Shown in pieces: positions 55,278 through 64,000 of a stretch of 64,000 nt of DNA. The stretch's first letter is position 1; every line of letters begins with the position of its first letter. The stretch is from positions 992,001 through 1,056,000 of the forward strand of contig NZ_CP139419.1 in NCBI RefSeq assembly GCF_034134805.1. The letters are read 5' to 3'. Under the pieces are notes generated by a model. That model was not told where the DNA came from and ran no database searches. It worked only from the letters and a program-made list of their open reading frames with translations. Source of the DNA: Streptococcus sp. S5 (GTDB taxonomy: Bacteria > Bacillota > Bacilli > Lactobacillales > Streptococcaceae). The translations under genes were made by a program, and so were the position numbers.

Positions 55278-56525
55278 ATGGGAACAACACAAGAACAATT
55301 AAGCTTAGCGAGATCAGCTAAGAAAAGCATCAATACAGCCAGTACAGCTCTTAAAAATCAGGCCTTGGAGGCCATGGCTAGCCAGCTTTTGAAAGCGACG
55401 GAAGCCATTTTAGCAGCCAATCAAATCGATATGGAAGTGGCACGTGGGAAAATCTCTGAAGTCATGCTGGATCGCCTATTTCTTGATCAAGAGCGGATTG
55501 CCGGGATGGCACAAGGAATTCGTGCTTTAATAGACCTGCCAGATCCGATTGGGGAAGTGTTGGATACTGAAGTCTTGGAAAATGGCCTTGAAATCCAGAA
55601 AGTTCGAGTCGCCATGGGTGTTATTGGCATCATTTATGAAAGCCGACCAAATGTAACGTCGGACGCTGCAGCGCTTGCCATCAAGAGTGGAAATGCAGTG
55701 GTCCTTCGTACTGGAAAGGATGCCTTTCATTCTGCTCAAGCGATCGTGACAGCCCTTAAGGCTGGATTGGAAGAAGCTGGACTGAATCCAGATCTGCTCC
55801 AACTGATCCAAGATACGAGTCGAGCTTCTAGTCTTGCTATGATGAAGGCTAAGGGCTATCTGGACTTGCTCATTCCACGTGGTGGTGCTGGATTGATCCA
55901 AGCAGTGGTTGAAAATGCCATTGTCCCTGTGATCGAGACAGGAACTGGGATCGTCCATGTCTATGTGGACAAGGAGGCTGATTTCCAGAAAGCACTCGCC
56001 ATTATTGAAAATGCTAAGACCAGTCGTCCATCCGTCTGCAATGCCATGGAGGTCTTGTTGGTGGATCGAGCGATCGCGTCTGACTTCTTGCCTTTGGTCA
56101 AAGAGCGTTTAGTGGATGCACGGGAAAGATCCGTTGAGTTGCGCCTAGATGAGCAAGCACAGGCAATCATTTCGGGGACAGCAGCACAGGAACAGGATTT
56201 TGATACCGAATTTTTAGATTATATTTTAGCAGTTAAGGTCGTTGACGGAGTGGAGCAAGCAGTGGACCACATTGAAGCTCATAGCACCCATCATTCGGAT
56301 GCCATTGTGACTGAAAATCCTGAGACAGCCGCTTATTTCACCCAGCAAGTAGATTCAGCAGCCGTTTATGTCAATGCTTCTACACGCTTTACAGATGGGG
56401 GTCAATTTGGACTAGGTTGTGAAATGGGGATCTCGACCCAAAAACTCCATGGGCGTGGACCCATGGGACTCCGGGAAATGACCAGTTACAAATATATCGT
56501 CAGTGGAAATGGTCAAGTGAGGTAA
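55278..56525 (+). CDS. proA: Glutamate-5-semialdehyde dehydrogenase
   Basis: 415 residues from ATG 55278 with GAGGAAA upstream (10 bases after proB). Catalytic Cys in [12 protein letters not shown] near residue 255, [13 protein letters not shown] near 118 and the C-terminal [16 protein letters not shown]. Reduces glutamyl-5-phosphate. Confidence 0.95.
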   Translation: MGTTQEQLSLARSAKKSINTASTALKNQALEAMASQLLKATEAILAANQIDMEVARGKISEVMLDRLFLDQERIAGMAQGIRALIDLPDPIGEVLDTEVLENGLEIQKVRVAMGVIGIIYESRPNVTSDAAALAIKSGNAVVLRTGKDAFHSAQAIVTALKAGLEEAGLNPDLLQLIQDTSRASSLAMMKAKGYLDLLIPRGGAGLIQAVVENAIVPVIETGTGIVHVYVDKEADFQKALAIIENAKTSRPSVCNAMEVLLVDRAIASDFLPLVKERLVDARERSVELRLDEQAQAIISGTAAQEQDFDTEFLDYILAVKVVDGVEQAVDHIEAHSTHHSDAIVTENPETAAYFTQQVDSAAVYVNASTRFTDGGQFGLGCEMGISTQKLHGRGPMGLREMTSYKYIVSGNGQVR

Positions 56526-56528
56526 GAA

Positions 56529-57344
56529 ATGAAAGTTGCATTTATCGGTCTTGGAAACATGGGGGCTAGTTTAGCCAAAGCAGTCGCAAAAGAAGTAGAC
56601 GCGCAAGACTTGCTCTTGGTCAATCGCTCTCCTCAAAAGGTGCAAGAGTTTATCAGTCAGTATGGGGGAACGGCGTCTGATCTTGAACAAGTCTTTCAAG
56701 AGGCTGAAGTAATCTTTTTAGGGGTCAAACCCTATCAGATTTGTCCTCTCCTAGGAGAGTATCAAGGCATCTTGGCCCAACGCTCTAATCTCTTACTGGT
56801 TTCCATGGCTGCAGGCCTGGAATTAGAAAAGATGGCTGACGTGATCCAGAACGAACAGGTGGGTCTCATCCGCATCATGCCCAATACGCCTGTGGCCATT
56901 GGTAAAGGTGTTATCAGTCTGGCCCGCTCCCAAGCAGTGACAGACCAGCAAGTAGCCAAAGTCAACCAGCTCTTAGCAGGAGCAGGGGCCCTCTACGAAA
57001 TTGAAGAAAAATTGATGGATCCTGCAACGGCTGTCGCAGGCTGTGGGCCAGCCTTTGTCTATCAGATGATTGAAGCCATGGCAGATGCAGGAGTAGGATT
57101 AGGACTTACACGAGAGCAAGCCTTGCAGATGGCTGCACAGACCTTCCAAGGCGCTAGTCAAATGGTCCTAGAGACAGGTGAGCACCCAGCCCGCTTGCGA
57201 GATGCAGTTTGTAGCCCAGGTGGCTCTACCATCGCAGGTGTCAACCGCTTAGAACAAGTCGGCCTACGGGGCGACATCATTGCAGGAGTGGAAGCAGCCT
57301 ACAAACGCACCCAAGAAATGGCACAAGAGGCAGCGAAGGAATAG
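56529..57344 (+). CDS. proC: Pyrroline-5-carboxylate reductase
   Basis: 271 residues. N-terminal dinucleotide-binding FIGLGNMGASLAKA, LIRIMPNTP near residue 115 and the signature CSPGGSTIAGVNRLE near 225. Final step of proline synthesis. Three bases after proA. Confidence 0.95.
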   Translation: MKVAFIGLGNMGASLAKAVAKEVDAQDLLLVNRSPQKVQEFISQYGGTASDLEQVFQEAEVIFLGVKPYQICPLLGEYQGILAQRSNLLLVSMAAGLELEKMADVIQNEQVGLIRIMPNTPVAIGKGVISLARSQAVTDQQVAKVNQLLAGAGALYEIEEKLMDPATAVAGCGPAFVYQMIEAMADAGVGLGLTREQALQMAAQTFQGASQMVLETGEHPARLRDAVCSPGGSTIAGVNRLEQVGLRGDIIAGVEAAYKRTQEMAQEAAKE

Positions 57345-57375
57345 AAAAAAAGATTGGTTTTCGCCAATCTTTTTT
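57345..57375. terminator. Bidirectional terminator between proC and the ABC-F gene
   Basis: AAAAAAGATTGG TTTTCG CCAATCTTTTTT: long A and T runs on both sides, fitting two convergent transcripts. Confidence 0.92.
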
Positions 57376-57378
57376 ACG

Positions 57379-58902
57379 TTAGAGCGACTCTATTTCAACC
57401 AAACCATTTTCTGTCAGACGATAGATTTTTTGGCAGACTTCTTTGAGGAAGGTCCGGTCGTGAGAGACCGTGACTAGTCCGCCTGCGTAGTCTGCGAAAA
57501 GGCGTCGAATTTCTGGTTGGGAAGTGGGGGAAAAATTGCGAGTAGGCTCGTCCAAGAGCAGAAACTGGGGACTTGTGAGCACTAGTTGAAGGAGATAGAG
57601 TTTTCCTTGCTGGCCACCAGAAAGTTCATAGATCGGATGGTGCATTTCAGAATAGGTAAAGTTGAGGGAGGCTAAATGCAATTGAATGGTGTTGATTTCT
57701 TCACGATCGCCTGAATGCTGTAAGAATTGAACGGGTGTCTGAGTCAGAGGGAGGCGTTCAGTGTAATCTTGAGGCATATAGGCAGTGCGGATACTTTCAT
57801 TCTTCTGTAGACTTTTCCATATCATTTTTAGGAAAGTGGATTTCCCCACACCGTTGGAACCGATAATTCCTATCTTGTCCTGCCCTTGAAGAGTAAGGGA
57901 GAGGTCCTTGACCAGGACCCGATCACCAATTGTGAGCTCTTCCTGATCTAAGAGAAGGACTCGTTTTTTAGGAGACAAGGGAGTGAGGGGAGGGAAATGC
58001 AGATTGATGACTTCCTCATCATAGGGTTGGGAAGTCATGGATTGGAATTCCCGCTCGTAGCGCTTTTCTTGTGAGAGGAGGGACTTCATTTTCTTTGCTA
58101 GGAGACGTCCGGCAGTGCTATCCTTGGTGTTTCGTAAGGAAGTTTCGACTTGCTGACGGACGCGACGATGCTTCTCCATTGTTTTTCGGTAGGTTCGTTG
58201 ATCATTGGCAGCTTGCTGAGTCTGTTGCTTGAATTGTTGCTCCCTCTGGCTACTGTAGTCTTGATAACCTAAGTGCTCTACAATGGTTTCAGCCTCCTTG
58301 CGGTGTTTGATCTGTCTTAGGTGGATGATCGTATCCGCCGTCTGCGTCAAAAAATCTTCATGATGGGAAATAAATAGGATGGTTTGGGGGCTTGTTTGAA
58401 TCATCTGCTGGAGCCAGTCCAGGGTTTTCAAATCCAGATCATTTGAAGGTTCATCTAAAAATAGTAATTCATGAGGACGACAAAGTTCGTGAAGTAGTTG
58501 AACTTTGAGGGCTTCTCCTCCAGATAGACTTCCAATAGCTTGGTCGCTTGCAAAGCGGTCGCTATCAAAATGCAATTGATCAGCCAGTCTGTAGAGGGTG
58601 GCATAGTCTAGCTCGTCTTCTCCAAAAAAATATTCTTCCAATGTTTTTCCCTTCAATGCTTCTGGCAAAGACTGGGGAATATAGGCATAGGAGTGAAAGG
58701 AAGTGGTGATTTCGCCTTCTATTGTCAGATAATCTGGTAGGGATTTTGGGGACATGAGGACATGAAGCAAAGAAGATTTTCCATTTCCTTCTTCGCCAAT
58801 AATGGCAACTTTTTCTCCTTCATGAATGGTTAAGGACAGATCGCGAACCAGATCGCGTAAATCTTTTGTATGGCGGATGGTGAGGTGGGATAGTTTTAGC
58901 AT
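57379..58902 (-). CDS. ABC-F family ATPase, probable ribosome-protection type
   Basis: 507 residues with two ABC cassettes and no membrane segment. First cassette: Walker A GEEGNGKSS, signature LSGGE, Walker B LLFLDEPSNDLD. Interdomain linker about residues 195-300, basic and glutamine-rich (REQQFKQQTQQAAND). Second: Walker A GSNGVGKST, signature LSGGQ, Walker B FLLLDEPTRNFSP, where most ABC-F proteins have DEPTNHLD. Proteins of this type bind the ribosomal E site and some dislodge antibiotics. The attenuator upstream supports an inducible resistance-type role; the spectrum cannot be read from sequence. Confidence 0.8.
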   Translation of the reverse strand: MLKLSHLTIRHTKDLRDLVRDLSLTIHEGEKVAIIGEEGNGKSSLLHVLMSPKSLPDYLTIEGEITTSFHSYAYIPQSLPEALKGKTLEEYFFGEDELDYATLYRLADQLHFDSDRFASDQAIGSLSGGEALKVQLLHELCRPHELLFLDEPSNDLDLKTLDWLQQMIQTSPQTILFISHHEDFLTQTADTIIHLRQIKHRKEAETIVEHLGYQDYSSQREQQFKQQTQQAANDQRTYRKTMEKHRRVRQQVETSLRNTKDSTAGRLLAKKMKSLLSQEKRYEREFQSMTSQPYDEEVINLHFPPLTPLSPKKRVLLLDQEELTIGDRVLVKDLSLTLQGQDKIGIIGSNGVGKSTFLKMIWKSLQKNESIRTAYMPQDYTERLPLTQTPVQFLQHSGDREEINTIQLHLASLNFTYSEMHHPIYELSGGQQGKLYLLQLVLTSPQFLLLDEPTRNFSPTSQPEIRRLFADYAGGLVTVSHDRTFLKEVCQKIYRLTENGLVEIESL

Positions 58903-58923
58903 AAGATTCCTTTCTACTGGGAC

Positions 58924-58955
58924 AAAAAACAGCTCTACCTATTTAGTAGAGCTGT
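58924..58955 (-). terminator. Attenuator terminator in the ABC-F leader
   Basis: On the minus strand ACAGCTCTAC, a 7-base loop TAAATAG, GTAGAGCTGT, then TTTTT. It stands 22 bases before the ABC-F start codon, so it must be bypassed for expression. Part of its 5' arm and loop (58940-58949) can instead pair with 59052-59061. Confidence 0.85.
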
Positions 58956-59051
58956 ATTCAAGTGGAACCCAAACAGAAAAAGATCTAATATAGCCAACAA
59001 GAAGTTGGAGAATAGGCAAGAGGGTACACAAAAAGAGATAGAACAAGCAGT

Positions 59052-59075
59052 CCACTAAATAAAGTATTTTATTTA
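59052..59075 (-). promoter_or_regulatory. Competing hairpins of the ABC-F attenuator
   Basis: On the minus strand TAAATAAA (59075-59068), loop ATAC, TTTATTTA (59063-59056) form a perfect 8-bp hairpin just after the leader ORF. The downstream segment TATTTAGTGG (59061-59052) is fully complementary, with one G-T pair, to CTACTAAATA in the terminator (58949-58940). Opening the first hairpin would let this antiterminator form. Confidence 0.7.
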
Positions 59076-59082
59076 ACGAAAC

Positions 59083-59094
59083 TTAGTTGTTCAT
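59083..59094 (-). CDS. Leader ORF Met-Asn-Asn of the ABC-F gene
   Basis: Minus-strand ATG AAC AAC TAA, preceded by GGAGGTAAGGAGAT (GGAGG nine bases from the ATG), far better than chance for a ribosome binding site in a leader. Its stop lies eight bases before the first competing hairpin, so a ribosome held on it would cover that hairpin. Three-codon leader ORFs are known before some ABC-F genes; translation here is inferred. Confidence 0.65.
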   Translation of the reverse strand: MNN

Positions 59095-59124
59095 ATCTCC
59101 TTACCTCCGAATATGATTAGATTT

Positions 59125-59153
59125 ATTCTATTCCTTTTATTCGTTAATGTCAA
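59125..59153 (-). promoter_or_regulatory. Promoter of the ABC-F leader
   Basis: Minus strand TTGACA (59153-59148), 17 bases, TAGAAT (59130-59125). Predicted start near 59118 leaves about ten bases before the leader ORF's ribosome binding site. Confidence 0.8.
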
Positions 59154-59202
59154 GGAATTCCTTGCTTCTTATTCCCTTTTCTTTTCGGACTCGGGGGGAT
59201 TT

Positions 59203-59213
59203 TATGGTATAAT
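59203..59213 (+). promoter_or_regulatory. Extended -10 promoter of hemW, very close to the ATG
   Basis: TATGGTATAAT ends at 59213, seven bases before the ATG at 59221. Transcription would start at or within a base or two of the start codon, giving a leaderless message. Confidence 0.6.
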
Positions 59214-59220
59214 TAAAGAT

Positions 59221-60351
59221 ATGCATACAAAACCAACGTCCGCTTATGTCCACATCCCATTTTGTACCCAGATTTGTTTTTATTGTGATTTTTCGAAGGT
59301 CTTTATTAAGAACCAACCAGTCGATGCTTATTTGGATCATTTGATCCAAGAATTTCGTCGGGAAGAAATCACACACTTACGGACTCTCTATATTGGGGGT
59401 GGGACACCGACAGCCTTATCTGCAGATCAGCTAGCCTATCTGCTCAAGGAACTGACCAAGTCGCTTGATCTGTCTCAGATGGAAGAGCTGACGATCGAGG
59501 CCAATCCTGGTGATTTGGATCCGGATAAGATTGCGGTCTTGAAGGATTCGCCAGTTAATCGGGTTTCATTGGGCGTGCAGACCTTTGATAATCGCTTGCT
59601 CAAGAAGATTGGTCGAAGTCACCAAGAGCAGGACATTTATGACAATATCGACCGTCTGAAGCTGGCTGGTTTTGACAATATTTCGATCGACCTCATCTAT
59701 GCGCTTCCGACACAAACCATGGACCAGGTCAAAGAGAATGTTGCTAAGGCTCGTACCCTTGACATTCCCCACATGAGTCTTTATAGCTTGATTCTGGAGA
59801 ATCACACAGTCTTTATGAATCGCATGAGACGGGGCAAGCTTCCTCTACCAAAAGAGGAGTTGGAAGCAGAGATGTTTGAATACATTATTCAGGAGTTGGA
59901 GCGAGCGGGCTTTGAGCATTACGAAATTTCTAATTTCTCCAAGCCTGGTTTTGAAAGTCGACACAATCTCATGTATTGGGACAATGCTGAGTATTATGGT
60001 CTGGGAGCTGGAGCATCCGGCTATGTCGATGGGATTCGCTACAAGAATCATGGCCCCATTCGTCACTATATGCAAGCTGTCGAAGAGGGAAATGCGCGTG
60101 TCCAAGAAGAGCATCTGACTCAGACAGAAATGATGGAAGAAGAGATGTTTCTAGGACTACGTAAGAAAACAGGCGTTTCCAAGAAGCGTTTTGAAGAAAA
60201 ATTTGGTGTGAATTTTGACCAACAATATGGATCAGTGGTTGAGGAATTGACCCAGCAGGGCCTGTTGGTCCCTGACAAGGACATTGTACGAATGACCAAG
60301 AAAGGTCTCTTTTTAGCAGACACTGTAGCAGAGAAGTTTATTTTGGAGTAG
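59221..60351 (+). CDS. hemW: HemW-like radical SAM protein
   Basis: 376 residues from ATG 59221. Radical SAM cluster motif CTQICFYCDF near residue 16 (three Cys), then IGGGTPTALS and SLGVQTFDNRLLKKIGR. Formerly called oxygen-independent coproporphyrinogen oxidase; HemW members bind heme and act in its delivery rather than synthesis. The N-terminus is AYVHIPFC, so the long upstream reading from 59113 is not real. First gene of a plus-strand run, four bases before the thioesterase gene. Confidence 0.88.
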   Translation: MHTKPTSAYVHIPFCTQICFYCDFSKVFIKNQPVDAYLDHLIQEFRREEITHLRTLYIGGGTPTALSADQLAYLLKELTKSLDLSQMEELTIEANPGDLDPDKIAVLKDSPVNRVSLGVQTFDNRLLKKIGRSHQEQDIYDNIDRLKLAGFDNISIDLIYALPTQTMDQVKENVAKARTLDIPHMSLYSLILENHTVFMNRMRRGKLPLPKEELEAEMFEYIIQELERAGFEHYEISNFSKPGFESRHNLMYWDNAEYYGLGAGASGYVDGIRYKNHGPIRHYMQAVEEGNARVQEEHLTQTEMMEEEMFLGLRKKTGVSKKRFEEKFGVNFDQQYGSVVEELTQQGLLVPDKDIVRMTKKGLFLADTVAEKFILE

Positions 60352-60354
60352 AAA

Positions 60355-61110
60355 ATGGCAAAAACATTTGAATACAGCATGAAAATTCCGTTTGATATGA
60401 GCGATGTCAATGGTTATATTAAGATTCCCCAATTGATCTTGCTGTCTTTACAGGTATCGGGCATGCAATCGATTGAGCTGGGTATGAGTGATATGTACAT
60501 TTTAGAGAACTACAATCTAGTCTGGATTATCACGGATTACAATATGAAGATCGAGCGTCTCCCTGTTTTTGATGAGAAAATCACTATCGAAACCTATGCC
60601 AAGAGTCACAATCGACTTTTCTGCTACCGGGCCTTTAATATCAAGGATGAAGCAGGAAATACTATCATTGAGATGGTCGCGACCTTTGTCTTGATGGATC
60701 GGGATACACGCAAGGTTCATCCTGTTATGAGTGAAATCACGGATGCCTTTGACTCTGAATTTTCAAAAACCATGCTACGCGGTCCCCGTTTTAAGGAATT
60801 AGAGGGGGGCGTCGAACAAGAATACCGGGTTCGGTTTTACGACTTGGATATGAACGGACATGTCAACAATAGCAAGTACTTGGACTGGGTTTTTGAGGTG
60901 ATGGGAGCAGACTTCTTGACCCATCATGTCCCTAAAAAAGTTCATCTGAAATATGTCAAAGAAGTGCTAGCAGGAGGTCTCATCACCTCTCAATATGAAC
61001 AAGAGGGCTTGAAAACTCAGCACCAAATTATTTCAGATGGTCAGATCAATGCCCAAGCTGAAATTGAGTGGGAAAAAGTAGAAGAAAAGGGTTGGACTTA
61101 TGGAAAGTAG
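60355..61110 (+). CDS. Acyl-ACP thioesterase
   Basis: 251 residues, double hot-dog fold of the acyl-ACP thioesterase family. First half FDMSDVNGYIKIPQL, second half YRVRFYDLDMNGHVNNSKYLDWVFEVM with the conserved D-N-H region. Releases fatty acids from acyl carrier protein. Translationally close to hemW and overlapping the next gene by 11 bases. Confidence 0.9.
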   Translation: MAKTFEYSMKIPFDMSDVNGYIKIPQLILLSLQVSGMQSIELGMSDMYILENYNLVWIITDYNMKIERLPVFDEKITIETYAKSHNRLFCYRAFNIKDEAGNTIIEMVATFVLMDRDTRKVHPVMSEITDAFDSEFSKTMLRGPRFKELEGGVEQEYRVRFYDLDMNGHVNNSKYLDWVFEVMGADFLTHHVPKKVHLKYVKEVLAGGLITSQYEQEGLKTQHQIISDGQINAQAEIEWEKVEEKGWTYGK

Positions 61111-61786
61111 AAGATTAAAAAATAAAAAACAGGAACTTGAAAGCTATCAAAAACGGGTTGTGGCCTATGCCAAGCGTCAAAAGAACCCTTTGTACATGTT
61201 GGGAGATTGGCTCTTGACTCTTTGTGCTTTGGGCATCATCCTGGTAGAGGAAATTTATAAATTTTTCCGCTATCGCTTGAATTTAGAGAGTTTTAATCGC
61301 TTTTTAAGAGAAGATGTACGCTGGTATCGGGTCTGGATCCATTTCACCTTGGCCTTTCTTTTACCGGTCATGATCTTCTCGATTGGGATTACTAGCCAAT
61401 CAGGATCCTTCTGGTCCAATTTCTATCACCGCTTGTCTCAAGGCGTGCTCTTTAGCACAACAGTCAGCCTCGCTGCGACCTTGGTGACGGATTTTGTGGA
61501 GAATTTGCAACCAGAAACCAAGTCAGACGGCCGGAACCGGAGCACCAAGCGCACGGTTTATCAAATCAGTGTGGATCAGGCAACTGTAATAGGCTTGTTA
61601 TTGACCATTGTGATCCTCATGGTGGCTTCCTTCTTGTTTACCCAATCAGGAAGTCAAGGAATCAATTTTACAGGTTTGATTTTACAATTTATCCTCTATG
61701 CTGGAGCCTTGCTCTTGTATGGATCTGGTGGACGAGTCGATACAGAGAAGTTGTATGAAAAAGCTGAAACAGAAAGGGAAGAATAA
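61100..61786 (+). CDS. Membrane protein of unknown function
   Basis: 228 residues. Basic N-terminus (ESRRLKNKKQELESYQKR), then four or five hydrophobic segments: about 32-50, 78-100, 115-135, 165-185 and 195-212. No domain recognised. Overlaps the thioesterase gene and abuts the NagD-like gene, so it is co-transcribed with lipid- and phosphate-related genes. Confidence 0.65.
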   Translation: MESRRLKNKKQELESYQKRVVAYAKRQKNPLYMLGDWLLTLCALGIILVEEIYKFFRYRLNLESFNRFLREDVRWYRVWIHFTLAFLLPVMIFSIGITSQSGSFWSNFYHRLSQGVLFSTTVSLAATLVTDFVENLQPETKSDGRNRSTKRTVYQISVDQATVIGLLLTIVILMVASFLFTQSGSQGINFTGLILQFILYAGALLLYGSGGRVDTEKLYEKAETEREE

Positions 61787-62557
61787 ATGCACTACAAGGG
61801 CTATTTAATTGATTTGGATGGCACCATTTACAAAGGAAAATCACGAATTCCAGCAGGAGAAGCTTTTGTTCATGAATTACAGGCGCGTGAAATTCCCTAT
61901 CTCTTTGTCACCAATAACACAACCCGCACACCAGAGACTGTTCGGGATATGCTGGCGACTCACTTCAATATTGAAACCCCAGTGTCGACCATCTATACAG
62001 CTACCCTTGCGACCATTGACTACATGAACGACCAAAACTTGGGCAAAAAGGTCTATGTGATTGGAGAAGCGGGGCTCAAAGATGCTATTGAAGAAGCTGG
62101 CTATATTATCGATGAAGAAGCACCTGATTATGTGGTGATTGGCCTCGATTGGCAAGTGGATTATGAGAAATTTGCTAAAGCAACCTTGGCGATTCAAAAG
62201 GGAGCGCACTTTATAGGGACCAACCCTGACCTTAATATCCCAACGGAGCGTGGCTTGCTGCCAGGTGCAGGATCCCTGATTGCCCTTGTCGAAGCAGCGA
62301 CACGGGTCAAGCCAGTGATCATTGGCAAACCAAAGGCCATCATTATGGATAAGGCCATTGAACACTTGGGGCTTGAAAGAGAAGAAGTGGTTATGGTCGG
62401 GGACAATTATTTAACAGATATTCGTGCAGGTATTGACAATGGGATTCCAACCCTTTTGGTGACGACAGGTTTTACCAAACCAGAAGAAGTGTCAACCTTA
62501 CCAATCGCACCGACACATGTTGTTGCCAGTCTAGCGGAGTGGGATTTTGATGCTTAA
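61787..62557 (+). CDS. HAD-IIA family phosphatase (NagD-like)
   Basis: 256 residues. HAD motifs: [11 protein letters not shown] (nucleophile Asp), [19 protein letters not shown] (Lys) and VGDNYLTDI (Asp pair); the cap is of the IIA type as in NagD and TIGR01457. Dephosphorylates small sugar- or nucleotide phosphates; substrate unknown. Start directly after the preceding stop. Confidence 0.9.
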   Translation: MHYKGYLIDLDGTIYKGKSRIPAGEAFVHELQAREIPYLFVTNNTTRTPETVRDMLATHFNIETPVSTIYTATLATIDYMNDQNLGKKVYVIGEAGLKDAIEEAGYIIDEEAPDYVVIGLDWQVDYEKFAKATLAIQKGAHFIGTNPDLNIPTERGLLPGAGSLIALVEAATRVKPVIIGKPKAIIMDKAIEHLGLEREEVVMVGDNYLTDIRAGIDNGIPTLLVTTGFTKPEEVSTLPIAPTHVVASLAEWDFDA

Positions 62558-63170
62558 AAGTCTGAAATCAATTAACCTATTTTTCTTTATCTTGTCAGCT
62601 GCAATCCTTCTTACCATTGCTCTCGCTTGGGCCCTCTATCCCATGGAAATTCATTGGTTGGGGATTCAAAGCCGGACTGGTTATTCGGCTTCTGCCATCA
62701 TGAAGAATTTTAATGTCTTGATGAACTACTTGACCAATCCTTTTCAATGGGTGTTGAAGATGCCTCAATTCCCCTCTTCAAAAAATGGCTTGCACCATTT
62801 TGAGGCCGTCAAGTACCTATTTCACTTAGTGACGGTCGTTTTCGTGGTCACACTACCTGGTTTTATCCAGTTTATGCGGACAGTCGTCAAAAAAGGCTAC
62901 CTGACCTTGTACCGTAGTCTCTTCTTTTGGATGATGGTTTTACCAGTAGTGCTTGCAGTGGTGGCTGTTATGATTGGCTTTGATCAATTTTTTACGCTCT
63001 TTCATCAGGTCTTATTTGCTGGGGACAATACTTGGCTCTTTGATCCGCGCGTGGATTCGATTATTCTTGCATTACCAGAAGACTACTTTATGCATGCCTT
63101 TTTGATTTTCTTTGTCTTATACGAAGGAATGTGTGCGAGTTTTTATCTATTTTCTAGGAGGAAGAAATGA
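62550..63170 (+). CDS. TIGR01906/DUF1461 integral membrane protein
   Basis: 206 residues from ATG 62550, overlapping the end of the phosphatase gene. Four to five membrane segments with a large loop (about residues 35-85); [15 protein letters not shown] and [14 protein letters not shown] match the DUF1461 family. Function unknown. Its stop overlaps the next start (ATGA). Confidence 0.8.
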   Translation: MLKSLKSINLFFFILSAAILLTIALAWALYPMEIHWLGIQSRTGYSASAIMKNFNVLMNYLTNPFQWVLKMPQFPSSKNGLHHFEAVKYLFHLVTVVFVVTLPGFIQFMRTVVKKGYLTLYRSLFFWMMVLPVVLAVVAVMIGFDQFFTLFHQVLFAGDNTWLFDPRVDSIILALPEDYFMHAFLIFFVLYEGMCASFYLFSRRKK

Positions 63171-64000
63171 ACCAATACAACCGATTATTAGACCCTAAAA
63201 AAGATATAGGAAGGTATTCCGGGACACTTGCCATTTATCTCTTGGTAATGACCTTGGTAACCGTCCTGTGGGAAGTCCTCCTTGGATTGACCATAGCAGG
63301 CTCTCTCAGAAAAGATCCAAGTCAAGTAACGGAGAAACTCAATGCCCTGAATGTTTGGGCTGGTATTCCCTACCTTATCTCTATTTCCATTGGACTCTTT
63401 CTCTTTAATGCCTATCGCAAGAAGGCCCTTTATAAATATGATCTCAAGCACAAGGGACGTAAGATGACTCTTTCAGTCTTCTTTATTCTTCTCGCCTTTC
63501 TTGGCTTTTCTCAAGTCTTTTCATCTGTGATGACACAAGTGATTGAGCGCATGTTTGAGACCATTGGCCTTCATTCTCCAACACCTGATCTAGGTGATAC
63601 GATTGAGCGATCTTGGACTATGCTCTTGTATGCTGGCTTTTTTGGTCCAATCACAGAGGAATTCTTCTTCCGTGGAGCAGGCTTGCGAGGCTTGGAACGG
63701 TATGGCAAGATCTTCGCCATTGTCATGACGGCTATCTTGTTTGGACTCTTTCATGCCAATTTTGACCAGCTCTTTTTCGCAAGTATCATTGGTCTAGGTT
63801 TCGGCTACATTGCCTTTGAATACAATATCTGGTGGGCTATTTTCTATCACATTTTCAATAATTTTGTGATTTCCCAAGGCTTGCATTATGTGGCCTATCA
63901 TGTGGACGAGGGACTAGCGAATTGGCTCCAAATTGGTGTTTTAGCTATTGGTTCCATTGTCATGATAGTGGTTCTTGCGACTAAATGGCCAGCTATCAAA
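63167..64000 (+). CDS. CPBP family intramembrane metalloprotease, 3' end outside window
   Basis: 278 codons from ATG 63167 (AGGAGG upstream) run to the window end without a stop. Multiple membrane segments and the CPBP motifs: EEFFFRG near residue 163 (paired Glu and Arg), FGLFHANFDQ with His, and HIFNNF. Relatives cleave membrane proteins or act in bacteriocin self-immunity. Last visible gene of the hemW run. Confidence 0.85.
   Translation, partial: MNQYNRLLDPKKDIGRYSGTLAIYLLVMTLVTVLWEVLLGLTIAGSLRKDPSQVTEKLNALNVWAGIPYLISISIGLFLFNAYRKKALYKYDLKHKGRKMTLSVFFILLAFLGFSQVFSSVMTQVIERMFETIGLHSPTPDLGDTIERSWTMLLYAGFFGPITEEFFFRGAGLRGLERYGKIFAIVMTAILFGLFHANFDQLFFASIIGLGFGYIAFEYNIWWAIFYHIFNNFVISQGLHYVAYHVDEGLANWLQIGVLAIGSIVMIVVLATKWPAIK

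Noticed and set aside
59113..59220. N-terminal extension of HemW from 59113
   Set aside because: Hydrophobic nonsense spanning two promoters; family members start near the AYVHIPFC segment.

Overview
The window is chromosomal DNA from a low-G+C Gram-positive coccus, almost certainly a Streptococcus of the mitis/sanguinis group (a S. parasanguinis-like oral species is my best guess, from memory of gene content only). Pointers are the LPXTG-anchored surface peptidases, the murB-potABCD order, rplU-prp-rpmA with a cleavable L27 extension, the lacR-gat-lacABCD-lacTFEG sugar region, and LysR-lspA-rluD followed by proBAC.

Layout. 1-0.8 kb: the 3' end of galE and a lipoprotein. 0.96-4.8 kb: an AT-rich accessory island of small immunity-like genes and gene debris, including a barstar-family gene beside a degraded barnase-like toxin tail, a tandemly triplicated family, and a decayed second copy of another family; no intact toxin is present. 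4.9-21 kb: peptide and sugar scavenging, with an M42 aminopeptidase, an oligopeptide-binding lipoprotein, two paralogous LPXTG-anchored X-prolyl dipeptidyl-peptidase-like enzymes flanking thioredoxin and a cytoplasmic alpha-amylase, a RocB-like M20 peptidase and an ABC-2 type exporter. 21-35 kb: DegV/TetR, an HD hydrolase, a polysaccharide deacetylase, hom-thrB, murB, and the spermidine/putrescine operon potABCD with a structured leader. 33-35 kb: a second accessory spot, four tandem paralogous secreted/anchored proteins followed by a broken gene. 35-40 kb: nifS-thiI (tRNA thiolation), a lipoprotein, and the ribosomal operon rplU-prp-rpmA behind an L21 leader. 40-51.4 kb: a complete galactose/lactose region. 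LacR probably represses a galactitol-type PTS and the tagatose-6-phosphate pathway (lacABCD), while LacT probably controls lacTFEG by antitermination at a RAT/terminator pair; CcpA (cre) sites are visible. 51.7-57.3 kb: LysR, lspA, rluD, proBAC. 57.4-64 kb: an ABC-F protein on the minus strand with what looks like a complete ribosome-mediated attenuator, then a plus-strand run of hemW, an acyl-ACP thioesterase, membrane proteins, a NagD-like phosphatase and a CPBP protease cut by the window end.

Several intergenic gaps hold repeats of about 165-180 bp built from three consecutive hairpins: family A three times (two copies read identical) and family B twice. They sit at gene ends and look like bidirectional terminators. 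I saw no tRNA or rRNA genes, CRISPR array, transposase or prophage genes. The most interesting points are the ABC-F attenuator with a Met-Asn-Asn leader ORF, the barstar/barnase debris, and the tandem array that pairs one domain type with two different membrane anchors.
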